Shown: positions 8,073-14,368 of the stretch, piece after piece
Numbering within the stretch: position 1 is the first letter of the stretch
Layout: each line of letters begins with the position of its first letter
Source of the DNA: a virus
DNA length: 44,610 nucleotides
Direction: 5' to 3' (one strand)
IMG/VR virus record: IMGVR_UViG_3300036851_000139
Span: 1-44,610 of that record
The notes under the pieces: model-generated
Database searches by the model: none
Told to the model about the DNA's origin: nothing
The model's input: only the letters and a program-made list of their open reading frames with translations
Made by a program: the position numbers and the translations under genes

Positions 8073-8570
8073 TCATTTGATCCTGATTGAGAGTGAGGGT
8101 TCTGAATTAGACAGTTCAAATCCCGGCACTGTCTGGCCGGCTTTCAACGCATCCTTGATCTTGGAGCGATCAAGAGTGCGGGAAACTTTGCAGTAGTCGT
8201 CCGGCAATGAAGCCGGGTCCGCCTCGCCAACTAGCTTTGGCTGGCCTTTGCGAATGGACAGCGTCGCTTCCGGCAGCTCCACCTTCGGAAGGCCCGATGC
8301 GTCCAACATCTTGAAGGCGAGGCCGCGCAGGCTATTGATGCGATGCTGAAAGCGCTCGGTGCGCTGCTGAAGAACAGTCAGCCGCCCTGATGTGCCATCT
8401 GCCAACGCCGTTGCGTCTTCGATCTGCCGCACAATGGCTGTAAGCAGCCTGTCAAGTTCGGTTTCGCTCTCGATTGCGAGCAACCAGCTTTCATCGTCCT
8501 CGACCAAATCGGGATGCTGCAGACGCAGGTTCTCGATCTGCTGTTTGACGATGCGGGGATCAAGCCTCAT
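8073..8570 (-). CDS. Gp157-family protein
   Basis: A 165-aa protein matching the siphovirus Gp157 family (Pfam 'Sipho_Gp157'). It has a long N-terminal coiled coil (residues 10-85), then the conserved C-terminal region VELPEATLSIRKGQPKLVG and LPDDYCKVSRTLDRSKIKDALKAG. Members are found in phage recombination/replication operons next to SSB or annealing proteins, and in some phages are linked to host resistance to infection. The biochemical activity is not established. Confidence 0.88.
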   Translation of the reverse strand: MRLDPRIVKQQIENLRLQHPDLVEDDESWLLAIESETELDRLLTAIVRQIEDATALADGTSGRLTVLQQRTERFQHRINSLRGLAFKMLDASGLPKVELPEATLSIRKGQPKLVGEADPASLPDDYCKVSRTLDRSKIKDALKAGQTVPGFELSNSEPSLSIRIK

Positions 8571-8749
8571 TTCACTCCCCTCAGATCGTCTATCATTCGC
8601 GACAGCCGATCCCGCGACAGCTCAAGGTCTGACGCCATCTCCTTGAGATAGTCCCGGCCCTGTGTGTGGTGCCGGTAGGAGTCCAGCCCCTTGATCGAAA
8701 GCATCAGCATCCGTGCATCGTGCGAAACGTCTTCCTCGACTTCGGTCAT
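8567..8749 (-). CDS. Small hypothetical protein
   Basis: A 60-aa, strongly helical, acidic-basic protein (SHDARMLMLSIKGLDSYRHH). It overlaps both neighbours by 4 nt, so it is a genuine member of the coupled operon. It may be a partner of the Gp157 protein; no family is recognised. Confidence 0.65.
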   Translation of the reverse strand: MTEVEEDVSHDARMLMLSIKGLDSYRHHTQGRDYLKEMASDLELSRDRLSRMIDDLRGVK

Positions 8750-9171
8750 TTGCGCTCCCCTCCGAGTTGTTCAATCAGCATTTCAACGGATGCCTGCAAC
8801 GAAGCGTCCGTCTCCAGCATCTTCGTTATCTTCCGATCGCCGTAGAGAACCGTCGTATGATCTCTCCCGAACCGCTGGCCGATCTCCGGAAACGACTGCG
8901 TCGTAAGCCGTCGCGCTATGTGAAAGGCGACCATTCGAGGGAACGCCACGACCGGGGACCGGCGCCGCCCAATCAGGTCGTTCAGAGAAAGCCCGTAATG
9001 CTGCGCCACGGCCCTCTGGATTGAGGCGATAAGCGGCCCGGTAGAATTAACGGGGGCGCCTTCAATCCTCTGCCTCTGCAGGGCAACCCACTCCTCGACC
9101 GTCGCGATGGCGTTGACGATCTCAACCGGAACGCTTGGATGAGCTTCGTGCAGTTCTTGAACAAGTGACAT
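8746..9171 (-). CDS. DnaA domain IV-like protein (origin-binding domain only)
   Basis: A 141-aa protein whose C-terminal 80 residues match the DnaA DNA-binding domain. FPRMVAFHIARRLTTQSFPEIG is followed by the signature GRDHTTVLYGDRKI, the helix-turn-helix that reads DnaA boxes. The AAA+ ATPase and domain I of DnaA are absent, and the N-terminal 55 residues form an unrelated helical part. Such proteins could occupy DnaA boxes in the phage or host origin. The fragment is the right size for a free-standing regulator rather than a broken dnaA. Confidence 0.9.
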   Translation of the reverse strand: MSLVQELHEAHPSVPVEIVNAIATVEEWVALQRQRIEGAPVNSTGPLIASIQRAVAQHYGLSLNDLIGRRRSPVVAFPRMVAFHIARRLTTQSFPEIGQRFGRDHTTVLYGDRKITKMLETDASLQASVEMLIEQLGGERK

Positions 9172-9234
9172 TACAAACTCCCTGCCCTGTGGTGCTTAGG
9201 CGAAGCCCCGGCATTTGCGCCGGGGTCTTGATCT

Positions 9235-9846
9235 TCAGGCCAACGCCTTACGAGCCAGCGCAGCTTCAACCATGCTCTGAGTTCGGAAAACACGGCCGGC
9301 AATCCCGCGCGGAAGCGATCGCGCAGCACGTTCAGCGGCAGACAATGGACGATGGTTACCGCCGCGATCAGGTAAGTGGCCGCCCGAGCCGCGAGGATGC
9401 AAACGCGCAGGTCTCAACTTGATTTTCAGCGCGCCGCCATTGGCCTCGATGGCCTTCAACAGCATCTTATAACCGGATGGACGATCGAACATCTCGGCTA
9501 CATGATCCCGATGCTGGTAACAAACGCACTCTGCAGGCATTCCATTCTTGTCAAGCTTGGTGGTCACGTATGCCCTAGATTGCGTCCAGTCGATGAAAAG
9601 GGCGGGATGAGAAAAACGACCCTTAAGACGTTTCACACATACCGCTCCTGCACAGCGCTGCGCGTCGCCGTGGCCCTTCTGCGCCATAGCGATCCGCACG
9701 TCATCCGCGCTCAATTCAAGCTCGACCGGCTCTTTTGATTTGGCCCGGACGACCTTGACGTGGTGAACAATCGGACGCGGGCCGCCGAGGTCGAACCTCA
9801 TAATGTGGCGCCGCGTCTTGGTAGTCTTCTTCGTCTTCTTAGCCAT
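9235..9846 (-). CDS. Hypothetical basic protein
   Basis: A 203-aa protein beginning with a Lys/Thr-rich tail (MAKKTKKTTKTRRH). A probable beta-rich domain spans residues 15-130 (VHHVKVVRAKSKEPVELELSA), followed by a basic Arg/Pro/Gly C-terminus. The ATG at 9846 has AAGGGG at seven-base spacing; an ATG two codons upstream is too close to it. DNA binding is plausible from charge. No family is recognised. Confidence 0.65.
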   Translation of the reverse strand: MAKKTKKTTKTRRHIMRFDLGGPRPIVHHVKVVRAKSKEPVELELSADDVRIAMAQKGHGDAQRCAGAVCVKRLKGRFSHPALFIDWTQSRAYVTTKLDKNGMPAECVCYQHRDHVAEMFDRPSGYKMLLKAIEANGGALKIKLRPARLHPRGSGGHLPDRGGNHRPLSAAERAARSLPRGIAGRVFRTQSMVEAALARKALA

Positions 9847-10315
9847 TTGCATTCCCCTTCATGCTGTTTGCGAGTTGCTGCCAAGCGACAGCGGTTTGAA
9901 TTGCAGACGCGATTACTTCGTCGTCGATTGGACCGTCGTAACGGGCCAATAATCTTGCTTCATACGAGTAGAACAAGAACGCCTTCCTCAACTCACTCGG
10001 ACTGTCTTCCGTCACCTCGGGAACGGTCCTCGTCGGCAGACGACGGACCTTGCCGTCCAGACCTGTGCGGGCCTCATCATCAACTGGCAACTTGTTGCCA
10101 GTTGCCCTTCTGGCTTTCTGGACCGTCGTATGGCTGGCGCCGATCTCTGCTGCGATGGCCCGGTCGGACATCTGCGGATTGGCAGCAATCGCCGCTGCAG
10201 CTCGCTGGCCGGCCGGCATGTATGGAGCACCGCAGTCGCAGGCCGCGTCCACTGTTGCTCCGCAGGCCGAGCAGCCAATTTCAAGCACTCGCTTACGAAA
10301 GGAAACCACTGTCAT
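9839..10315 (-). CDS. Zinc-finger plus HTH DNA-binding protein
   Basis: A 158-aa protein. It starts with a small Cys cluster (CSACGATVDAACDCG, about residues 15-29) that can bind zinc. A helix-turn-helix follows (MSDRAIAAEIGASHTTVQKARR, about 49-70), of the kind used by ParB-like and resolvase-like regulators. The remaining helical part is of unknown role. It overlaps the downstream gene by 8 nt, and probably regulates the early operon or marks the replication origin. Confidence 0.7.
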   Translation of the reverse strand: MTVVSFRKRVLEIGCSACGATVDAACDCGAPYMPAGQRAAAAIAANPQMSDRAIAAEIGASHTTVQKARRATGNKLPVDDEARTGLDGKVRRLPTRTVPEVTEDSPSELRKAFLFYSYEARLLARYDGPIDDEVIASAIQTAVAWQQLANSMKGNANG

Positions 10316-10343
10316 TGTGTGTCCTCGCTGTTAGTCCCTGGGC

Positions 10344-10706
10344 TCAATCTTGAGTGCCAAGCGCGCGAACCAGGTGCTCAAGCAGATCAATCTGCGAGCC
10401 ATGAAAACCTTCATCCGTCGCACGCATTCCTCCGATGATTTTCTGGTAGTGAGCTGCAAGGGCAGTCTTCTCTGCCTTGTAGGCTCGTTCCCGTTCGAGG
10501 CGTTCTGCCTCGCGCTTGACGGCGACAATCGCCCGGTGACGAGGATCGTGAATCTCCCCTCGCCATATCGACCGCGCGGCCCGTTTGGATATGTTCGCAG
10601 CATTGGCCACCTTTTCGAGCCACCTCGGCTGCTCGCCGAACCCTGGCTTCCCCGCGATTGTGATCATTGCCTCACGCGCACACATTTGGTTCAACTCCGA
10701 CCGCAC
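10344..10706 (-). CDS. Probable DNA-binding early regulator
   Basis: A 120-aa protein with a central helix-turn-helix-like stretch (WLEKVANAANISKRAARSIWRGE) followed by a long basic helix (AIVAVKREAERLERERAYK). The GTG start at 10706 is preceded by AAGGAG seven bases away. It stands apart from the downstream gene by 28 nt. Function is inferred from the HTH-like pattern only. Confidence 0.65.
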   Translation of the reverse strand: MRSELNQMCAREAMITIAGKPGFGEQPRWLEKVANAANISKRAARSIWRGEIHDPRHRAIVAVKREAERLERERAYKAEKTALAAHYQKIIGGMRATDEGFHGSQIDLLEHLVRALGTQD

Positions 10707-10802
10707 TTGGATTCTCCTTCATGCTTTGATGCCTGCATGAAGACGGACGACGACTTTCCTTTCACGACGTTGGCGGCGGCAACCGCTCTCGTCACGAGAC
10801 GA

Positions 10803-10913
10803 CTAAAACCCCATTCCGATCAGCAGAGACGCAATGAACAGGCCACCGATGATGGCAGAGCCGACAACGAGGCACGCAATTGCGATAATCATTTCACTGA
10901 TGCTGGCCATCAT
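10803..10913 (-). CDS. Very small membrane protein
   Basis: A 36-aa protein that is almost a single transmembrane helix rich in Ile/Ala/Gly (IIAIACLVVGSAIIGGLFIA). GAAGG precedes its ATG-ATG start, which overlaps the stop of the preceding gene (GGATGATG), so translation is coupled. Early small membrane proteins of this type often act in superinfection exclusion or host takeover; that role is speculative. Confidence 0.6.
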   Translation of the reverse strand: MMASISEMIIAIACLVVGSAIIGGLFIASLLIGMGF

Positions 10914-11092
10914 CCTTCACCTTTGGTGTGAGATACCGGATTAGAGAAGCGCGCCCGCCCCTGCGCGCTAGCGGCTGGTTGCTCTTTGCCCCGAAGAGCG
11001 CCAGCCGCTCTGCGTTCAAGCAGCGGTGAGAACAGCGCGGCGAAGATCGCTGCGATGATCACCCATCCGGTCAGAAGCGTGAGGAGAGTCAT
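10910..11092 (-). CDS. Small membrane protein
   Basis: A 60-aa protein with one N-terminal transmembrane helix (LLTLLTGWVIIAAIFAALF) and a basic cytoplasmic tail (ERRAAGALRGKE). The predicted topology is N-out/C-in by the positive-inside rule. It is coupled to the 36-aa membrane protein. No family is recognised. Confidence 0.6.
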   Translation of the reverse strand: MTLLTLLTGWVIIAAIFAALFSPLLERRAAGALRGKEQPAASAQGRARFSNPVSHTKGEG

Positions 11093-11271
11093 GCGCGCGC
11101 CTCCTGATTCTCAGAAAGCGCTATGCAGTTCAGGTCACGCGATGAAAGTTCCTGGTGGAGGAACTGCGGCGAAAAATGTTCAACGAGTTGTGCAGATTGT
11201 AAAGTTCCTTCTTTGCACGCCGGCCAAATCGGTTCTTGATGTGCGTCAGGGCATGCAGGGGAACAACAAGC

Positions 11272-11526
11272 ATGGATGGGAATGGGAAGCCGGACTTCTT
11301 CGGAACGCCGGAGTACTTCATGAACCGCGTTTACGATTGCGAGGCCGCTGGTGGTGGAAACATGCGCGTCTACTGCTGCTCCGTGCGGGGCAAAGAAGTC
11401 ATCCCGCTGTTTTCGGTCGTCATGCCGATTATCGAGATGATCGAGGCGGCGGCGATCGTGAAGCAGCGCGCCTCGGAGATTTGGAACGAGGGGCAGATGG
11501 TGGTGCCGATGATGGAGTTGAACTGA
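11272..11526 (+). CDS. Hypothetical protein on the opposite strand within the early operon
   Basis: An 84-aa protein with balanced composition (DFFGTPEYFMNRVYDCEAAGG, then VIPLFSVVMPIIEMIEAAAIV). AGGGGA lies 11 bases before its ATG. A leftward frame over the same bases is open but His/Arg/Leu-rich and looks like an artefact. The gene therefore lies antisense inside the leftward operon, between the Cro-like gene and the membrane proteins. Function is unknown. The 11093-11271 stretch beside it shows no convincing gene. Confidence 0.6.
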   Translation: MDGNGKPDFFGTPEYFMNRVYDCEAAGGGNMRVYCCSVRGKEVIPLFSVVMPIIEMIEAAAIVKQRASEIWNEGQMVVPMMELN

Positions 11527-11528
11527 GG

Positions 11529-11729
11529 TCATTGGGCGACCCCAAGCTCAACGAAATCATCCGCGGTGCAGGCGCCGTCGGTAAATTCCCTGATCTTTTC
11601 GATTGTCTGCCAGTCTGGACGGACCTTGCGGCGACGTATGCGGCTCACGGTGGCACGGGAGCGCTTGATCGCCTCGGCAACCTCGTTATCGGAGAGGTTC
11701 TTTTTCGTCATGTAGTCTGACAGGTGCAT
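11529..11729 (-). CDS. Cro-like HTH regulator
   Basis: A 66-aa single-domain helix-turn-helix protein (LSDYMTKKNLSDNEVAEAIK, then ATVSRIRRRKVRPD). It matches the XRE/Cro pattern of a short repressor without a dimerisation or cleavage domain. It is the first leftward gene after the promoter at 11740-11769 and is transcribed divergently from the CI-like gene, which is the classic lytic repressor position. The start at 11729 was chosen because the longer frame would run over the operator. Confidence 0.8.
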   Translation of the reverse strand: MHLSDYMTKKNLSDNEVAEAIKRSRATVSRIRRRKVRPDWQTIEKIREFTDGACTADDFVELGVAQ

Positions 11730-11739
11730 CATGCGCACT

Positions 11740-11769
11740 GTTGTACATCGGGCGTACATTGCTCGTCAA
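11740..11769 (-). promoter_or_regulatory. Leftward early promoter PL with internal operator
   Basis: Read leftward: TTGACG (11769-11764), an 18-base spacer, TACAAC (11745-11740). The spacer holds the palindromic operator TGTACGCCCGATGTACA (11758-11742). It drives the Cro-like gene and the replication operon. A repressor bound between -35 and -10 would block polymerase directly. Confidence 0.75.
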
Positions 11770-11775
11770 GGGCTT

Positions 11776-11797
11776 TGTACACCCAGACGCATGTACA
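11776..11797. promoter_or_regulatory. Second operator of the left switch
   Basis: An inverted repeat of TGTACA separated by 10 bases, 17 bp from the PL operator and upstream of the CI-like gene. Its left half also matches the 17-bp operator consensus (TGTACACCC). A further TGTACA half-site overlaps the CI start at 11822. Likely an auxiliary or autoregulatory site. Confidence 0.6.
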
Positions 11798-11820
11798 GCG
11801 ATCTCTCGCACTTGCACCAT

Positions 11821-12180
11821 ATGTACATGGCCCAGAAACGAGTCACTCCGCGCTTTAAGCGCCGGCTTCGCCGCACATTCCTTCGACAGTGGCGGGAAAA
11901 ACGCGAGATGACCCTGGAACAGCTTGCTGAGCGCGTGGGAGTGCGCTTGGGCGCCGGGTTCACTCATGCCAGCCTGAGCCGGATCGAGCGCGGCTTGCAG
12001 CCCTACAGCCAGCCAATATTGGAGGCGGTTGCCGACGAGCTGCAAATTGACGTGGCATCGCTGCTCATGCGCGACCCGTCAGACCCCGAGGCGATGTGGT
12101 CAATTTGGGATCAGGCCAAGCAAGGTGAACGCAAGATAATTGTTGATATTGCAAAAACGATAGTGAAAACAGGAACATAG
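11821..12180 (+). CDS. CI-like phage repressor (XRE family)
   Basis: A 119-aa protein with a basic N-terminus (RFKRRLRRTFLRQWREK). An XRE helix-turn-helix follows (MTLEQLAERVGVRLGAGFTHASLSRIERG), then a helical tail of about 45 residues. There is no S24 peptidase domain, so it is unlikely to be inactivated by RecA self-cleavage. The open frame begins upstream at 11731, but that part covers operators; ATG 11821 or 11827 is the probable start. Rightward orientation opposite the Cro-like gene identifies it as the lysogeny repressor. Confidence 0.8.
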   Translation: MYMAQKRVTPRFKRRLRRTFLRQWREKREMTLEQLAERVGVRLGAGFTHASLSRIERGLQPYSQPILEAVADELQIDVASLLMRDPSDPEAMWSIWDQAKQGERKIIVDIAKTIVKTGT

Positions 12181-12186
12181 GAACGA

Positions 12187-12459
12187 ATGCAGCCAAGCTG
12201 GGTGACGTTGATGAAATTTCCGGCCATCGTTCGCAGCTTCCTAAAAGCGGCCCTCAAATGGGCGTTCATTATTGGGGCGGCGATCGTTGGAACGACCCTT
12301 CTGCAGGGCGTCGCCTTCGAAACCAGGATGATTGTGTTTCTGGTCGGCCTCGGCATGGCAATCGCCTATGTTGACGGCTCGCACAAGGACCGGATTTCGA
12401 TGCTTGAGTATCGAATTGATGAGTTGGAGCAAAAACTCCTCGGCTATCGTCACCGATGA
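12187..12459 (+). CDS. Membrane protein downstream of the repressor
   Basis: A 90-aa protein with an amphipathic N-terminus and two hydrophobic segments (WAFIIGAAIVGTTLLQGVAF and MIVFLVGLGMAIAYV). A C-terminal coiled coil follows (MLEYRIDELEQKLLGY). It lies 6 nt behind the repressor, so it should be expressed in the lysogen. Position and topology suggest a superinfection-exclusion protein; that is inference. Confidence 0.65.
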   Translation: MQPSWVTLMKFPAIVRSFLKAALKWAFIIGAAIVGTTLLQGVAFETRMIVFLVGLGMAIAYVDGSHKDRISMLEYRIDELEQKLLGYRHR

Positions 12460-12539
12460 CCCGCCCTCCCCGCCTGTTTACGGTCGGGCTCGCTGTGGTG
12501 TTTGTTTTGGCTATTTTGCAGGGGTTTTTTGGTGGGTGA
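12456..12539 (+). CDS. Very small membrane protein
   Basis: A 27-aa protein, one transmembrane helix (LFTVGLAVVFVLAILQGFFGG) after a short basic start. It overlaps the stop of the preceding membrane protein by 4 nt (ATGA), and the next gene begins inside its 3' end. Probably expressed with the repressor. Confidence 0.55.
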   Translation: MTRPPRLFTVGLAVVFVLAILQGFFGG

Positions 12540-12852
12540 CATGCAAATCGGCATTCCATGCGCGAAGTGCCACAAGACAACGATGAAGATGCTCAGCGAG
12601 CTTGAAGTGAGCAACAGCGTGAGATGCCCCGTCTGTGGCGAGGTTACTGATCTCACCGACAATTTGTGGCGGGGCGCCCTCCGCGATGCTCGTAAGGCAG
12701 CCGACGAGTTCGACGCCAAATTTTGAGTATAAATCCTTAAGCTCTCGGAGGTCTGTCAAGGCCTGCCTCATATCGGGAATGACCCGGGTCGCCGGAGTCA
12801 CCTCCCGGACCTCATTATCAAGAACCACGTAGGTGTTCCGAGCATCTGCCAT
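12511..12852 (-). CDS. Hypothetical protein, copy A of the antisense pair
   Basis: A 113-aa protein preceded by a perfect AGGAG. It is paralogous to the leftward gene at 12881-13177: VIPDMRQALTDLRELKDL, GVELVG.LTS, KLA.H, ALRA and HVTH recur in both. About two-thirds lies antisense to the zinc-ribbon gene at 12532-12726, with codons exactly aligned. Conservation with synonymous changes extends beyond that overlap (the DLRELK region), supporting real coding. Function unknown. Transcription from it would run antisense to the repressor operon. Confidence 0.6.
   Translation of the reverse strand: MADARNTYVVLDNEVREVTPATRVIPDMRQALTDLRELKDLYSKFGVELVGCLTSIAEGAPPQIVGEISNLATDGASHAVAHFKLAEHLHRCLVALRAWNADLHVTHQKTPAK
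12532..12726 (+). CDS. Zinc-ribbon protein, copy A
   Basis: A 64-aa protein with PCAKC and RCPVCG forming a C-x2-C...C-x2-C zinc ribbon, followed by a helical tail (ARKAADEFDAK). The GTG start is supported by comparison with copy B, which begins with the same GDM after an ATG, and by an upstream AGGGG. It follows the small membrane protein gene with an 8-nt overlap, so it belongs to the rightward repressor operon. Confidence 0.6.
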   Translation: MGDMQIGIPCAKCHKTTMKMLSELEVSNSVRCPVCGEVTDLTDNLWRGALRDARKAADEFDAKF

Positions 12853-12880
12853 ACCAATCTCCTGATCTGATTTAGAAGTG

Positions 12881-13177
12881 CTAGCTATGCTGTGGCGGAG
12901 GGACCTCTGAATGGGTGACATGCCGCTTAGCCTCGATTGCACGCAGTGCAATAAGCGCACCGTGAAAATGGTCAGCCAGTTTGAGACGCAGAACGCGTTT
13001 GTCTGCCCCTTCTGCGGGCACTGTCACAACCTCCGCGCAGAGCCATGGGTATCCATGATAAGGGCCGCTCGTAAGGCCGCCGACGAGTTCGACGCCAAGC
13101 CTGGTGCTTAGCTCCTTCAATTCTCGCAAGTCCGCCGGCCCTTGGCTGATGTCCGGGATGATCCCCTGATCCGACAT
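12881..13177 (-). CDS. Hypothetical protein, copy B of the antisense pair
   Basis: A 98-aa protein whose ATG is preceded by AGGAGG. It is paralogous to copy A (roughly 45% identical over the shared 80 residues by eye): IIPD....DLRELK, GVELVG.LTS, KLA.H, ALRA, HVTH. Two-thirds lies antisense to the zinc-ribbon gene at 12911-13111. It is the first leftward gene from the operator region at 13227-13278, so it may be controlled with the switch. No family is recognised. Confidence 0.6.
   Translation of the reverse strand: MSDQGIIPDISQGPADLRELKELSTRLGVELVGGLTSGPYHGYPWLCAEVVTVPAEGADKRVLRLKLADHFHGALIALRAIEAKRHVTHSEVPPPQHS
12911..13111 (+). CDS. Zinc-ribbon protein, copy B
   Basis: A 66-aa paralog of copy A with DCTQC and VCPFCG zinc ligands and the same ARKAADEFDAK tail; two extra residues (C and H in GHCHN) could also bind metal. 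GGAGG lies nine bases before the ATG. The DNA encoding the tail is almost identical in both copies, pointing to a fairly recent tandem duplication. Probably a small DNA- or protein-binding factor. Confidence 0.6.
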   Translation: MGDMPLSLDCTQCNKRTVKMVSQFETQNAFVCPFCGHCHNLRAEPWVSMIRAARKAADEFDAKPGA

Positions 13178-13226
13178 GTTCGCCTCCTGATTTGATTTCA
13201 GGATGAATAGCACGCTTTGAACTATT

Positions 13227-13243
13227 TGTACACCGGACGCACA
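13227..13243. promoter_or_regulatory. Auxiliary operator of the right switch
   Basis: TGTACACCGGACGCACA, an imperfect palindrome of the same 17-bp operator family, 18 bp left of the PR operator. It lies upstream of the leftward paralog gene (start 13177), where it could control that promoter. Confidence 0.6.
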
Positions 13244-13250
13244 TTTCCAC

Positions 13251-13280
13251 TTGACTAACTATGTACGCCGGGTGTACAGA
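13251..13280 (+). promoter_or_regulatory. Rightward early promoter PR with internal operator
   Basis: TTGACT (13251-13256), an 18-base spacer, TACAGA (13275-13280). The spacer contains TGTACGCCGGGTGTACA (13262-13278), a near-perfect palindrome. The layout and most bases match PL on the other strand. It drives the accessory operon starting at 13316. Confidence 0.78.
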
Positions 13281-13315
13281 TAGCCCCATCGAACACCAGC
13301 CGATGGGGCAGACAG

Positions 13316-13480
13316 ATGGCAACCTTCGATCTCAGGACGGCAACAATCACGGACCTGCTGGAGCGCGCAGGGTACCTGGAAAACTTCCCGGCGCGCGGCC
13401 GCTATCGTGACGATCTCCACGGCGAGGCCAAGGCGCTTCGCCTTCTCGCTGCAGATCGCGCCAATGCGAGGGCCGCGTGA
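13316..13480 (+). CDS. Small hypothetical protein, first gene from PR
   Basis: A 54-aa helical protein (TITDLLERAGYLENF, then HGEAKALRLLAADRANARAA). GGGG precedes the ATG; the stop overlaps the next start (TGATG). First gene behind PR, about 36 bases from the -10, so among the first transcribed on induction. No family is recognised. Confidence 0.65.
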   Translation: MATFDLRTATITDLLERAGYLENFPARGRYRDDLHGEAKALRLLAADRANARAA

Positions 13481-13758
13481 TGAACACCGACCGCACCTTC
13501 TACGCAGCATTCAACCATTACCCGACCGGCGACGAGGCGATTGTCGATCCCTCAATGACCCGCGCGGAGCTGGTCAAGAATATCCGCCGCGGTGAACTCG
13601 GCTTCGACAACGTCGTGAAGGTGCTGGCGTTCAATCCGGTCGAGCACATCTGCGACGACGTGACGGACGAGGTCTTCGCGCTGGTTGAGGCCGAGGTTAG
13701 GCGCCTGCAGGACATCGAGGACTTTCCATTGTCACGCCATCTCGACGCGGCGGAGTAG
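13480..13758 (+). CDS. Hypothetical early protein
   Basis: A 92-aa protein with mixed alpha/beta character (DRTFYAAFNHYPTGDEAIVD, MTRAELVKNIRRGELG, DDVTDEVFALVEAEVRRLQD). Coupled to the previous gene by TGATG. A short segment resembles a helix-turn-helix or DNA-mimic acidic protein, but this is not diagnostic. Confidence 0.65.
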   Translation: MNTDRTFYAAFNHYPTGDEAIVDPSMTRAELVKNIRRGELGFDNVVKVLAFNPVEHICDDVTDEVFALVEAEVRRLQDIEDFPLSRHLDAAE

Positions 13759-13763
13759 CCGCC

Positions 13764-13976
13764 ATGATCAACCGCCACGTCATCAACGGCATCAAGATCA
13801 ACACCAGCTTCGATTATCCGCCGATCCCGGTTCGCGACATGGACTGGTCCGCCGTCACTGACAACTACGACGCGGATTGCGACCAAGACGGATTTTTCAG
13901 CAATTGCCCGCAGGGGCACGGCAGGACCGAGCAAGAGGCAATCGATGATTTGCTTATGCAGTTGGAGGACGAGTGA
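13764..13976 (+). CDS. Small acidic hypothetical protein
   Basis: A 70-aa acidic protein (YDADCDQDGFFSNCPQGHGRTEQEAIDDLLMQLEDE). The layout of a Cys/His/Gly central turn and an acidic C-terminal helix resembles small phage proteins of the type 'G-x-T-x-x-E-A-I-x-D-L' that carry a HicB-like end. The Tyr-Asp rich front is not typical of that family. Function unknown. Confidence 0.65.
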   Translation: MINRHVINGIKINTSFDYPPIPVRDMDWSAVTDNYDADCDQDGFFSNCPQGHGRTEQEAIDDLLMQLEDE

Positions 13977-14191
13977 TGGGCACCTTCCACCCCTTCCCCG
14001 GCACCAACATCGATCCAGTCGGCGACGCGCTGAAGAAGTACCGCGAAGCGGTGATCGCCATACAGCATATCGAGCCGCAGCGAATGGCTGGAGACCTCGA
14101 CACGATCGCCAGCGGTCTGCTTGCGATGCATCTCGTGATGGATCGCATCATCGCGGCGCGGGTCGAGATGCGGATTGACGCAGCTGAGTAG
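13976..14191 (+). CDS. Small hypothetical protein
   Basis: A 71-aa helical protein (PVGDALKKYREAVIAIQHIE, AGDLDTIASGLLAMHLVMDRIIA). The ATG overlaps the preceding stop (TGATG). No family is recognised. Confidence 0.65.
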   Translation: MGTFHPFPGTNIDPVGDALKKYREAVIAIQHIEPQRMAGDLDTIASGLLAMHLVMDRIIAARVEMRIDAAE

Positions 14192-14194
14192 CCC

Positions 14195-14299
14195 ATGACC
14201 TCCCTCGCCTATTTCAACTGGTTTCTGCAGTACGTATTCCTCTGCTGGCCGGTCATCTGCTGGCTATTCCCGCAGAAGAAACATTTGGCGGTGAAGTGA
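14195..14299 (+). CDS. Very small membrane protein
   Basis: A 34-aa protein with an aromatic-rich transmembrane helix (WFLQYVFLCWPVICWLF) and a basic C-terminus (PQKKHLAVK). It starts 3 nt after the preceding stop. No ribosome-binding site is obvious, so it is probably coupled. Confidence 0.5.
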   Translation: MTSLAYFNWFLQYVFLCWPVICWLFPQKKHLAVK

Positions 14300-14368
14300 G
14301 GATTTGGACAATGACCGACAACGGATCGCGCAGTCTCAACACAGGTGAATGAACGAAGGGGTATGACG

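Noticed and set aside
10737-10931. Rightward frame over the 36-aa membrane gene
   Set aside because: Polar, low-complexity antisense shadow; the leftward tiny genes have ribosome-binding sites and overlap coupling.
11130-11273. 47-aa leftward basic frame
   Set aside because: No ribosome-binding site and its start overlaps the start of the rightward gene; composition not convincing.
11089-11532. 147-aa leftward frame between Cro-like gene and membrane proteins
   Set aside because: His/Arg/Leu-rich, codon-aligned antisense of the better-looking rightward gene 11272-11526.
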